A DNA stretch of 64,000 nt from an uncultured Pseudomonadota bacterium (GTDB lineage: Bacteria; Pseudomonadota; Gammaproteobacteria; Methylococcales; Methylomonadaceae). Position 1 is the stretch's first letter; every line of letters starts with the position of its first letter. Below are positions 57,198 to 64,000 of this stretch, piece by piece. The DNA lies in NCBI GenBank assembly GCA_903848935.1, contig CAINHO010000006.1, forward strand, positions 1 to 64,000, written 5' to 3'. The notes beneath the pieces were generated by a model, which made no database searches, was not told the origin of the DNA, and saw only the letters and a program-made list of their open reading frames with translations. The translations under genes were made by a program, and so were the position numbers.

Positions 57198-58627
57198 AAC
57201 GGTTAATTTTTATATTGTCGTTAGCATTATCGGCGTGCGTGGTGGGACGCGATTATCAAACGCCCGAAATGCCTGTGCCAACGAAATGGAGCGAAAATGT
57301 TGCGGCAAAAAAAATACCAGACCAATGGTGGCGAATCTTTAATGACACGACTTTAAACGGTTTGATGAATGAAGCGGTGGCGGCGAATTTGAATCTAAAA
57401 CAAGCGTTATCGCGCGTAAAAGAAGCGAGAATTTTACGCAGCGAAACAATTGCTTCGGGTTTACCCAGTTTGAGCGGTAGAAATGCAGCGAGCCGACGGC
57501 TTAATAATTCGTCCGCAGGCGGTGGAACGCCTGGAGGAAATCAAGCAATAAACATTTTTCAACTTGGTTTCGACGCGGCATGGGAATTAGATTTTTTTGG
57601 TGGTATTCAACGTGCCGTGGAAGCTGCTGATGCGTCGATTGATACAGAAGTGGAAAATAGCCGCGACGTTTTGCTGACGTTGCAAGGCGATGTGGCGCGT
57701 GAATACATTAACTTGCGGGCGAATCAACAACTTGCCGCCACGCATCAGTCGTTATTAGCCTCGCAAGCTGAAACCGTCAAACTCACGCAAATTCGCCAGA
57801 ACAGCGGTTTAGCGAACGCCTTGGAAGTCGCACAAGCTCAAGCGCAATTTGATAATACAGCGGCAAATTCCCCACGTTATGAAACTGAAATTAAACACGC
57901 AATTCATGCGTTAAGCGTGTTATTGGGACGAGAACCGAATGCGTTGGCGAAACGGTTTTTCGATGCCAAACCTATTCCAAATGTCACGCTTGCACTGACC
58001 AATTTACCGTCTGAATTATTGCAACGTCGTCCTGATATTCGCCGGGCGGAACGGCAAATGGCGGCGGCGAACGCTCAAGTTGGGATTGCAACAGCGGAAC
58101 TGTATCCGAAAGTAAATTTAGCCGCATTTATTGGGTTGCAAAATCTGCAAATTACTGATTTCACACCAATGGGGAAATCATGGTCAAGCGCGTCTACGAT
58201 TACGATGCCGCTGTTTAATTGGGGAAAATTGCACGCCAATATCCAAGCGAAAGACGCGCAATACGAACAAACGTTTTTAGCCTATCAAACGACGGTGTTG
58301 ACGGCATTTCAAGAGGTGGAAAACGCGCTAGTCGCGCATCGGAATGAAGCGCGACGTGTTGAGGCGTTGACGTTGGCGATGTCGTCCAATCAAACGGCAT
58401 TAGATTTGGCTGTAGAACGCTACAACAAAGGGTTGACGGGGTTTGTCGATGTTTTGCAAGCGCAACAAGCGGTGTATCAAACCCAAATCGGACAAGTCGA
58501 AAGTTTAGCGAGCGTGGCGCAGTATAATGTGGCGTTACATAAGGCTTCGGGTGGTGGTTGGCAAACTGAACCACGAGTTGCTGAACCCGAAAAACAAAAT
58601 CTAATTGAATCCGTGTTATCGAAATAG
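57194..58627 (+). CDS. Outer-membrane efflux factor (TolC/NodT family lipoprotein)
   Basis: A 477-residue protein with a lipoprotein signal (LSLALSACVVG), the VGRDYQTPEMPVP start typical of NodT/CusC proteins, DQWWRIFNDTTLN, WELDFFGG, the mid-repeat PSELLQRRPDIRRAERQMAAANAQVGIATAELYP, and FVDVLQAQQAVYQTQ in the second repeat. It forms a trimeric channel. With the adaptor it is two thirds of a tripartite pump. Confidence 0.93.
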   Translation: MKRLIFILSLALSACVVGRDYQTPEMPVPTKWSENVAAKKIPDQWWRIFNDTTLNGLMNEAVAANLNLKQALSRVKEARILRSETIASGLPSLSGRNAASRRLNNSSAGGGTPGGNQAINIFQLGFDAAWELDFFGGIQRAVEAADASIDTEVENSRDVLLTLQGDVAREYINLRANQQLAATHQSLLASQAETVKLTQIRQNSGLANALEVAQAQAQFDNTAANSPRYETEIKHAIHALSVLLGREPNALAKRFFDAKPIPNVTLALTNLPSELLQRRPDIRRAERQMAAANAQVGIATAELYPKVNLAAFIGLQNLQITDFTPMGKSWSSASTITMPLFNWGKLHANIQAKDAQYEQTFLAYQTTVLTAFQEVENALVAHRNEARRVEALTLAMSSNQTALDLAVERYNKGLTGFVDVLQAQQAVYQTQIGQVESLASVAQYNVALHKASGGGWQTEPRVAEPEKQNLIESVLSK

Positions 58628-58641
58628 GAGCAGAAGAAAAT

Positions 58642-58962
58642 ATGAGCAGTAAACGAGTCGTGATGAGTTCATTTTGCGCCTGGGAGGATGAAACGTTAGT
58701 GCTAAACGTTTTAGGTAAACCAAGCGCGAAACAGGATGTCATCGGTAAAGCGAAAGGCAATCAATTGAAAATCAGTGTGACGGCAACTCCGGTGGGCGGT
58801 AGAGCAACGGATCACATGGTTCGATTTTTAGCGGGGGAATTTGGCGTAACCAATGCAGATATTGAAGTCGTTTTTGGGCGATTCAATGTGAATAAACAAC
58901 TCCGTATCAAATCGCCTAAAAAGCTACCGTCGGTAATCAGTAAGCAATTGGCTAGTTTGTAA
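58642..58962 (+). CDS. DUF167 (YggU) family protein
   Basis: A 106-residue small alpha/beta protein with the DUF167 hallmarks VLGKPSAKQDVIG, LKISVTATPVGGRATDHMVRFLAGEFGV and IEVVFGRFNVNKQLRI. Function of the family is unknown. GGAG precedes the ATG at 58642. Convergent with, and overlapping by 39 bases, the next minus-strand gene. Confidence 0.9.
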   Translation: MSSKRVVMSSFCAWEDETLVLNVLGKPSAKQDVIGKAKGNQLKISVTATPVGGRATDHMVRFLAGEFGVTNADIEVVFGRFNVNKQLRIKSPKKLPSVISKQLASL

Positions 58963-59487
58963 CCAGTCTGGCATCTCGCGTTTTTTCCACGCAAACAAAT
59001 GACTCTTTGAACCGCGATAATAATTTCGATACGACGTCACCGAGTCGCCAGCAATTTTATATTTATCCGGCATCGCCGGTGTAGGTTGAGTAAAATCACC
59101 TGATGCAATTCGCAATGGTAAGGCTTCTAGTGGTTTTAATAAGCGACTGGTAGCATGAATTTTTTCATAACGAAACGTGTATTCATCCAACAAACAACTA
59201 AATAATTGCCACAAAAAAACGTAATTGGCATCACTTTGTCTCGTCCAAATTGCTGAGGGATGTTGAATATGTGTTGCTTTGTATAACACAGCGTCGCGTT
59301 CATCTGGTAATTGCCAGCGTTTCATTTGTCGCCCAAAATCCGTTGTTTGGAGAATTTCTGTGCCGTCTAAAAACCGATGCGCGGTCGAAAGCAATTGCGC
59401 GTATTCCAAAATCATTTTAACGACGTGTTTATCGACGTGCTGTTGGGCGCAGGTTTTAGGATTTGGATGCAAATAAAAAATGTTCAT
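58924..59487 (-). CDS. Conserved phage-like hypothetical protein
   Basis: A 187-residue protein beginning MNIFYLHPNPKTCAQQHVDKHVVKMILEYAQLLSTAHR. This start and the later WTRQSDANYVFLWQLF and TSYRNYYRGSKSHLFAWKKREMPDW segments are familiar to me from proteins found in phages and scattered bacteria, with no defined function. The clustered Cys, His, Asp, Lys and Arg residues near the N-terminus suggest an active site. Its ATG coincides with the end of the smr gene, and its 3' end overlaps the DUF167 gene. Confidence 0.75.
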   Translation of the reverse strand: MNIFYLHPNPKTCAQQHVDKHVVKMILEYAQLLSTAHRFLDGTEILQTTDFGRQMKRWQLPDERDAVLYKATHIQHPSAIWTRQSDANYVFLWQLFSCLLDEYTFRYEKIHATSRLLKPLEALPLRIASGDFTQPTPAMPDKYKIAGDSVTSYRNYYRGSKSHLFAWKKREMPDWLQTSQLLTDYRR

Positions 59488-60071
59488 TATTCGTAAAGGT
59501 CATCCATGCTTTCAAAACCGTATTTGTCCGACAATCTCAATAAAACAAATAATGCACCTGTGCCGCCATCTTTCTGGCTGGCAGAACAAAACGCCTGCAC
59601 GTCTTTATGTTGGCGCAACCAGCGATTCAATTCATTTTTAATCACCGGCATATTGTCCAACGAACGATAACCTTTACCATGCACGATATGTACACAACGC
59701 CCACCTTCTTCCACACTGTTATGCAGAAAATGCAGTAATTGTCGTTTTGCGTCGGGCGTATTCAAACCATGCAAATCAATTTCGGCATCGATCCCAAAAA
59801 AACCACGCCGTAATTTTTTCAACACGTTATTTTGCAAACCCGCCGACAGGAAATTCATCGAATCATAAATGCCGACGGTTTCAATTTCGTCAGGATTCCG
59901 TGAACTCAAATGTGCATCGAAATTGACGACTAATGGTTTTGGATACGGCTTGGGTTTCGGCTTGCGTTGTTCGTGTAAAGCGACTTTATCTTGTTTTACC
60001 GATTGCACGTTGCCAATCGTTTGACGGAACAAATCGCTGTCTTCAGCGGTCAAAATTTGTTTGATTTTCAT
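59487..60071 (-). CDS. Smr-domain protein
   Basis: A 194-residue protein with a C-terminal Smr (MutS2-related) nuclease-type domain: IDLHGLNTPDAKRQLLHFL, VHIVHGKGYRS, and FCSASQKDGGTGALFVLL. The N-terminal part (DSDLFRQTIGNVQSVKQDKVAL) matches proteobacterial stand-alone SmrA/YdaL-type proteins. Likely a DNA or RNA endonuclease. Ends just before the phage-like gene; ruvX lies six bases upstream. Confidence 0.9.
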   Translation of the reverse strand: MKIKQILTAEDSDLFRQTIGNVQSVKQDKVALHEQRKPKPKPYPKPLVVNFDAHLSSRNPDEIETVGIYDSMNFLSAGLQNNVLKKLRRGFFGIDAEIDLHGLNTPDAKRQLLHFLHNSVEEGGRCVHIVHGKGYRSLDNMPVIKNELNRWLRQHKDVQAFCSASQKDGGTGALFVLLRLSDKYGFESMDDLYE

Positions 60072-60077
60072 GCAGAT

Positions 60078-60533
60078 TCAAATCGTTTTGTCTTGTTGAT
60101 TTAGCCACGATTGCAGAATCAATTGTGCAGCGAGTTCGTCTTGCACCGCCCATAATTTCGTTGCATTCACATGAATGTCATCAAACAACAATTGTTTCGC
60201 CTCGAATGTCGTCAGGGTTTCATCTTGTGGATGCACGGGTAAATTAAAACGCCCATTGAGTTGGCGGCAAAACTTCAGCATTCGGGCGGTGACGGGATTA
60301 TCCGTGCCGTCGAGTTGGCGCGAAATTCCCACGACAAATCCCGCTGGTTGCCATTCTGTGACGAGTTGTTCAATCGCTTGCCAATTCGGGATTTGATTCA
60401 ATGAACGCAGGGTTTGTAGCGAACTTGCGGTTGCCGTCGTCAATTGCCCAACTGCCACGCCGATTTTTTTCGTTCCGAAATCAAACCCTAAAAACGTATC
60501 GATCGATTGACGTGTTAATGGATCTTTACGCAT
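60078..60533 (-). CDS. ruvX: Putative Holliday junction resolvase RuvX / pre-16S rRNA nuclease YqgF
   Basis: A 151-residue RNase-H-fold nuclease from ATG 60533, overlapping algH by eight bases. The N-terminal FLGFDFGTKKIGVAVGQ with the catalytic Asp, VGISRQLDGTDNPVTARMLKF, the HPQDETLTTFEAKQLL motif and the C-terminal VQDELAAQLILQSWL (Asp) are conserved. It is thought to act in 16S rRNA 5'-end processing. Confidence 0.94.
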   Translation of the reverse strand: MRKDPLTRQSIDTFLGFDFGTKKIGVAVGQLTTATASSLQTLRSLNQIPNWQAIEQLVTEWQPAGFVVGISRQLDGTDNPVTARMLKFCRQLNGRFNLPVHPQDETLTTFEAKQLLFDDIHVNATKLWAVQDELAAQLILQSWLNQQDKTI

Positions 60534-61089
60534 GACCCGCGCCGACTGTAAGTTTGTTGATGTCGATACCAATTTGAATGGCCGCCATACGCCAGCGTAA
60601 ATCCACCGGCGTGTCGAATAAAATAGGTTCACCAAATGGCGCATTTAACCAGGAATTCGACAACATTTCTTGTTCCAATTGTCCTTTGCCCCAGCCGGCA
60701 TAACCGAGGGCGACAAAATAACGTTCGGGCCCTTCGCCTTTCGCAATCGCTTCAATAATGTCACGCGAAGACGTGAGCGACATGGTTTTAGAAATCGGCA
60801 GTGTAATCGCCCATTTTCCGCCGGTGGTATGTAATACAAAACCGCGTTCTTGCTGCATCGGGCCGCCCACATAAACTGGCGCATCGGCAGCGGTTAATGA
60901 ACCAATTGCAATATCCATTTGCATGAAAATTTCTTTGAGTTTCATATTGGATTTTCGATTGATGACTATGCCTAACGCGCCTTCGGCGTTGTGTTGGCAC
61001 AGATAAATTGCGGCACGCGAAAAAGTATCGTCTGTTAACGTCGGCATGGCAACAATGAATTGATTGTCTAAATAGTGGGTTTCAGTCAT
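60526..61089 (-). CDS. algH: YqgE/AlgH family protein
   Basis: A 187-residue protein: NQFIVAMPTLTDDTFSRAAIYLCQHNAEGALGIVINR at the start, VYVGGPMQQERGFVLHT, YFVALGYAGWGKGQLEQEMLSNSWL and the C-terminal WRMAAIQIGID. Named from a link to alginate regulation in Pseudomonas, but its biochemical role is unclear. Conserved partner of ruvX in gammaproteobacteria. Confidence 0.94.
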   Translation of the reverse strand: MTETHYLDNQFIVAMPTLTDDTFSRAAIYLCQHNAEGALGIVINRKSNMKLKEIFMQMDIAIGSLTAADAPVYVGGPMQQERGFVLHTTGGKWAITLPISKTMSLTSSRDIIEAIAKGEGPERYFVALGYAGWGKGQLEQEMLSNSWLNAPFGEPILFDTPVDLRWRMAAIQIGIDINKLTVGAGHA

Positions 61090-61162
61090 GTATTTTATGA
61101 AGGTTGAAAATGTGAGTATGGATAAAGAAACGCTTTGTGCGACAGATTATAACACCCAGAAA

Positions 61163-61193
61163 AAAGCCCGCCTGTTTTCAAAAAAAGGGCTTT
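61163..61193 (+). terminator. Hairpin upstream of edd
   Basis: AAAGCCC / GGGCTTT stem with a 17-base loop, followed by TCTTTG. It lies in the divergent algH/edd gap, just upstream of a TATAAT at about 61202, so it might be a terminator of antisense transcription or a control element of edd. Confidence 0.45.
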
Positions 61194-61246
61194 CTTTGTA
61201 CTATAATGATTGGCGGTACTTATAACTAAAAATAAAAGGAAATACT

Positions 61247-63067
61247 ATGAATCCAGTTATTCAAAGCGTTACTGATGAAATTATTGAACGTAGTCATGTG
61301 ACTCGTTTTGCATATTTAAAATATATCGAAACTTACGCCAAAAAATCGCCGCAACGTGTCGGCATGGGTTGTGCGAATTTGGCACATGGTTTTGCGGCGT
61401 GTAATTCAGAAGAAAAATCCGATTTAACCGCAAACCAAAAACCGAATATCGCCATTATCACGTCGTACAACGATATGCTGTCGGCACATCAGCCATATAA
61501 AGATGCACCTGATTTAATTAAAGCAGCGATTCATAAAGCGGGCGGCGTAGCACAAGTCGCAGCGGGTGTTCCCGCCATGTGCGATGGAATTACACAAGGT
61601 CAAGCGGGCATGGAATTGTCCTTGTTTAGCCGTGATTTAATTGCAATGGCGACGGCGGTGGGTCTAAGTCATAACATGTTTGATGGCGCGTTATTTTTGG
61701 GCGTGTGCGACAAAATCGTTCCAGGTTTATTGATTGGCGCGTTGAGTTTTGGACATTTACCCGCGATTTTCATTCCTGCGGGTCCGATGCCGAGCGGTAT
61801 TTCTAATAAAGAAAAAGCCCAGGCTCGTCAAAAATATGCACTCGGTGAAATTGGACGTGAAGAATTACTCGCTGCCGAAGCAGCGTCGTATCACAGCGCG
61901 GGAACGTGTACATTTTACGGCACGGCGAATACCAATCAAATGATGATGGAAATGATGGGGCTGCATTTGCCGGGCAGTTCGTTTGTGAATCCATACACGC
62001 CGTTGCGGGACGAATTGACGAGAGAGGCCTCGCGTCAAATTTTGAAATTTACCGCGATGGGAGACGATTATCGTCCAGTCGCACACGTTGTTGATGAAAA
62101 AGCGATTGTAAATGCGGTGATTGGTTTGCTCGCCACTGGTGGTTCGACCAATCACACGATGCACTTAATCGCTATCGCCCGCGCGGCGGGTATTAGTTTG
62201 AATTGGGATGATTTTGATCGTTTGTCGAAAGTCGTGCCGTTGTTGGCGAAAGTGTATCCAAACGGTTCAGCCGACGTGAATCATTTTCACGCAGCTGGCG
62301 GCATGGGTGTGTTGATTCAAGAATTGTTAAACAACGATTTGTTGCACGAAGATACGTTGGCAATTGCGAATAAACGCGGCATGGCGAATTATTGCCAGGA
62401 ACCTCGTTTGATTGATAACAAATTGGTGTGGGAACCAGTGCCGAAAACGTCGTTGGATTTAGAAGTATTAAGCTCAGTTGCCAAACCCTTCGCCCCGAGC
62501 GGCGGATTGCATGTCATGAAAGGAAATTTAGGACGCGGCGTAACGAAACTTTCGGCACTCGCGCCAGAACATCAAATCGTTCAAGCACCTGCGATTGTGT
62601 TTGACGATCAAGAAGATTTCTTAGCGGCATTTAGACGCGGCGAATTGGAAAAAGATTTTGTTGCCGTGATTCGTTTTCAAGGCCCTCGTGCCAACGGAAT
62701 GCCAGAATTACACAAACTCACTCCGCCGATGGGCGTGTTGCAAGACAAAGGCTTCAAAGTTGCATTAGTGACTGATGGCAGAATGTCGGGCGCGTCTGGA
62801 AAAGTACCGTCGGTGATTCATTTATGCCCCGAATGTGAAGTCGGTGGGCCGCTGGCGAAAGTGCATAACGGCGATATTATTTCGTTGAATCTGCAAACCG
62901 GCGATATTAACGTGTTGATGGATGATGCAGAGTTTAATGCGCGAATTCCAGCACCGAATACAGCGCACAATCATCACATGGGCATGGGACGTGAAATGTT
63001 TGGGCATTTCCGTTTAGGTGCATCGTCGGCTGAAACTGGCGCGTCGAATTTGTTTGTAGTCGATTAG
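61247..63067 (+). CDS. edd: 6-Phosphogluconate dehydratase
   Basis: A 606-residue IlvD/Edd-family Fe-S enzyme converting 6-phosphogluconate to 2-keto-3-deoxy-6-phosphogluconate, the first specific step of the Entner-Doudoroff pathway. [24 protein letters not shown], the cluster Cys in [55 protein letters not shown] and the C-terminal [14 protein letters not shown] are canonical. AAAGGAA precedes the ATG. The aldolase gene (eda) is not in the window. Confidence 0.96.
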   Translation: MNPVIQSVTDEIIERSHVTRFAYLKYIETYAKKSPQRVGMGCANLAHGFAACNSEEKSDLTANQKPNIAIITSYNDMLSAHQPYKDAPDLIKAAIHKAGGVAQVAAGVPAMCDGITQGQAGMELSLFSRDLIAMATAVGLSHNMFDGALFLGVCDKIVPGLLIGALSFGHLPAIFIPAGPMPSGISNKEKAQARQKYALGEIGREELLAAEAASYHSAGTCTFYGTANTNQMMMEMMGLHLPGSSFVNPYTPLRDELTREASRQILKFTAMGDDYRPVAHVVDEKAIVNAVIGLLATGGSTNHTMHLIAIARAAGISLNWDDFDRLSKVVPLLAKVYPNGSADVNHFHAAGGMGVLIQELLNNDLLHEDTLAIANKRGMANYCQEPRLIDNKLVWEPVPKTSLDLEVLSSVAKPFAPSGGLHVMKGNLGRGVTKLSALAPEHQIVQAPAIVFDDQEDFLAAFRRGELEKDFVAVIRFQGPRANGMPELHKLTPPMGVLQDKGFKVALVTDGRMSGASGKVPSVIHLCPECEVGGPLAKVHNGDIISLNLQTGDINVLMDDAEFNARIPAPNTAHNHHMGMGREMFGHFRLGASSAETGASNLFVVD

Positions 63068-63076
63068 ATTATTTTT

Positions 63077-63100
63077 GTGGGCGTGATTTGTCGCGCCCAC
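63077..63100 (+). terminator. Intrinsic terminator of edd
   Basis: GTGGGCGTGA / TCGCGCCCAC stem (one G-T pair), loop TTTG, followed by ATTTTTT. Confidence 0.88.
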
Positions 63101-63105
63101 ATTTT

Positions 63106-63666
63106 TTAAATCACTTTTTCCAATTGTTGAATATGCGCGTTTAATTCATTCAATACGTCGCGCTGACTTCCTGTTAAATTCATTCCACTGCGTAATTCTT
63201 GAATCCGCAAGTTAATCAACTCAATACATTCTTCTTGTTCCGCGCGGCGCAAATACAATTTATTCACCATTTGGCGAAACGCTAAACTCAGTTTGCGAAA
63301 CCGTCCTTTTTCATTCGCAATGTTGATCACGTCGAGTTCACCACCGTCGCCAACTTGTTCGCACAATTCTTCCAAACGATACAACGGTGCAGTGCTTTTG
63401 TTGTTGATATAGGTCGCAATTGCTGCGCTAATCCCACCGGCAATAATCAGCGTGATTAAATTACCGACAAAAATAAACACACCCAAACGGCTCCAGGCTT
63501 CCACGATGTTTAAATAAACTGTCGTTGGCGGTTCAGACGTAATCCAATAAATCAACGCGGAATAACAGCCGCCAGCAATAATAATCAGCACGAATAAACT
63601 CAAAAATATGCGCCATAACGCGGCAAATTGTGGATTCGGACGGCGACGAGTAGAGCGATAATTCAT
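63106..63666 (-). CDS. Two-helix membrane protein with a HAMP-like region
   Basis: A 186-residue protein with two membrane segments (about 20-45 and 62-88) flanking a short periplasmic loop, then a HAMP-like linker (STAPLYRLEELCEQVGDGGELDVINIANEKGRFRKLSLAFRQMVNKL) and a C-terminal coiled coil (RAEQEECIELINLRIQELRSGMNLTGSQRD). It lacks an output domain, so it may signal by contact with a partner. It lies 16 bases after the glycosyltransferase gene on the same strand. Confidence 0.75.
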   Translation of the reverse strand: MNYRSTRRRPNPQFAALWRIFLSLFVLIIIAGGCYSALIYWITSEPPTTVYLNIVEAWSRLGVFIFVGNLITLIIAGGISAAIATYINNKSTAPLYRLEELCEQVGDGGELDVINIANEKGRFRKLSLAFRQMVNKLYLRRAEQEECIELINLRIQELRSGMNLTGSQRDVLNELNAHIQQLEKVI

Positions 63667-63682
63667 GCGTGTTTACCTTGTA

Positions 63683-64000
63683 TTAGTCAGCGAAACTTTG
63701 AACCCACGCCAATTGGCGCGGCAAACAAATGGTATTTAAATCGTAAGTGGCTTGGGCGAATTCACGAGCATTTTTGCCTAAACGAGCGCGTTCGACGGGC
63801 AAATCAAGCAATTCGCAAATGTTGTTGGTGAGTTCTTCTTTATCAAAAAAATCAACCAATCTGCCTGTTTCATTGTGACGAATCGCTTCGTGTAATGGTT
63901 GCGTGTTGCTGGCGACGATGCAACAACCCACACTCATCGCTTCGAGTAAACTCCAACTCAATACAAATGGATACGTTAAATAAACGTGAATCCGCGACAA
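63683..64000 (-). CDS. Glycosyltransferase, C-terminal part (5' end outside window)
   Basis: About 105 codons of the C-terminal GT-B domain of a GT4-type glycosyltransferase: HVYLTYPFVLSWSLLEAMSVGCCIVASNTQPLHEAIRHNETGRLVDFFD contains the conserved nucleotide-sugar-binding Glu region (here LLEAMSVG), followed by the usual LLDLPVERARLGKNAREFA helix. The frame is open to base 64000, so the start is beyond the window. Confidence 0.88.
   Translation of the reverse strand: MSRIHVYLTYPFVLSWSLLEAMSVGCCIVASNTQPLHEAIRHNETGRLVDFFDKEELTNNICELLDLPVERARLGKNAREFAQATYDLNTICLPRQLAWVQSFAD

Overview
The window looks like a chromosomal segment of a free-living, AT-rich gammaproteobacterium outside the enteric group. 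The signs are csrA next to tRNA-Ser(GCT), sspA-sspB after petABC, an mla operon running into murA-hisG, and the ruvX/algH pair. Pyruvate:ferredoxin oxidoreductase, PEP synthase, ATP-dependent PEP carboxykinase and 6-phosphogluconate dehydratase would suit a sulfur- or methane-oxidising lineage (Thiotrichales or Methylococcales type). That placement is inference and cannot be fixed from sequence alone.

Layout. 1-861: the 3' part of a D12-class adenine methyltransferase whose 5' coding region is at least 22 AGCC repeats. 862-1290: a repeat-rich intergenic region with a second tetranucleotide tract (CAAT). 1.3-9.0 kb: DUF4389, DUF2333, xerC, an NTF2-like protein, hemJ, a TlpA-like thioredoxin, pckA and trpEG. 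9.2-13.5 kb: a small Cys-containing peptide, clpB, then a TIR-like gene overlapping a small membrane-protein gene. 13.5-23 kb: a flavin-split-barrel protein, a glutaredoxin/DsbD-like fusion, nifJ, an APH/P-loop kinase fusion and ppsA (pyruvate/PEP metabolism). 23-27 kb: an EAL-CBS-GGDEF protein, tRNA-Ser, csrA, lysC, yjdM. 27.4-34.7 kb: a suf operon (sufC, sufD, sufS, sufU, then rsmJ) interrupted by a DUF262/HEPN pair, an SDR gene and a PAS gene. 34.7-44.7 kb, almost all minus strand: mazG, a PfkB kinase, dgkA, gcvH, three tRNAs, hisD, a YafQ-type toxin-antitoxin, a Gly-rich hydrophobic protein, hisG, murA, mlaB-D-E-F. 44.9-47.1 kb: a restriction-modification operon with a repeat-containing secreted protein. 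47.3-51.2 kb: petABC and sspAB. 51.2-64 kb: two lipoproteins, a JAMM peptidase, a very large hybrid histidine kinase followed by an orphan periplasmic adaptor and outer-membrane factor, a DUF167 protein, smr, ruvX, algH, edd, a HAMP-like membrane protein and the end of a glycosyltransferase.

Main theme. A housekeeping backbone is interrupted by small accessory cassettes, mostly conflict or defence type, fitted tightly into operons: DUF262+HEPN between sufC and sufD with all start/stop overlaps preserved; an SDR gene flanked by a 30-bp perfect copy of the sufS 3' end; a toxin-antitoxin plus a Gly-rich hydrophobic gene between hisD and hisG; R-M between mla and pet; TIR plus membrane protein after clpB. 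The best candidates for an undescribed system are the TIR/membrane pair (12267-13458) and the DUF262/HEPN pair (28154-29753).
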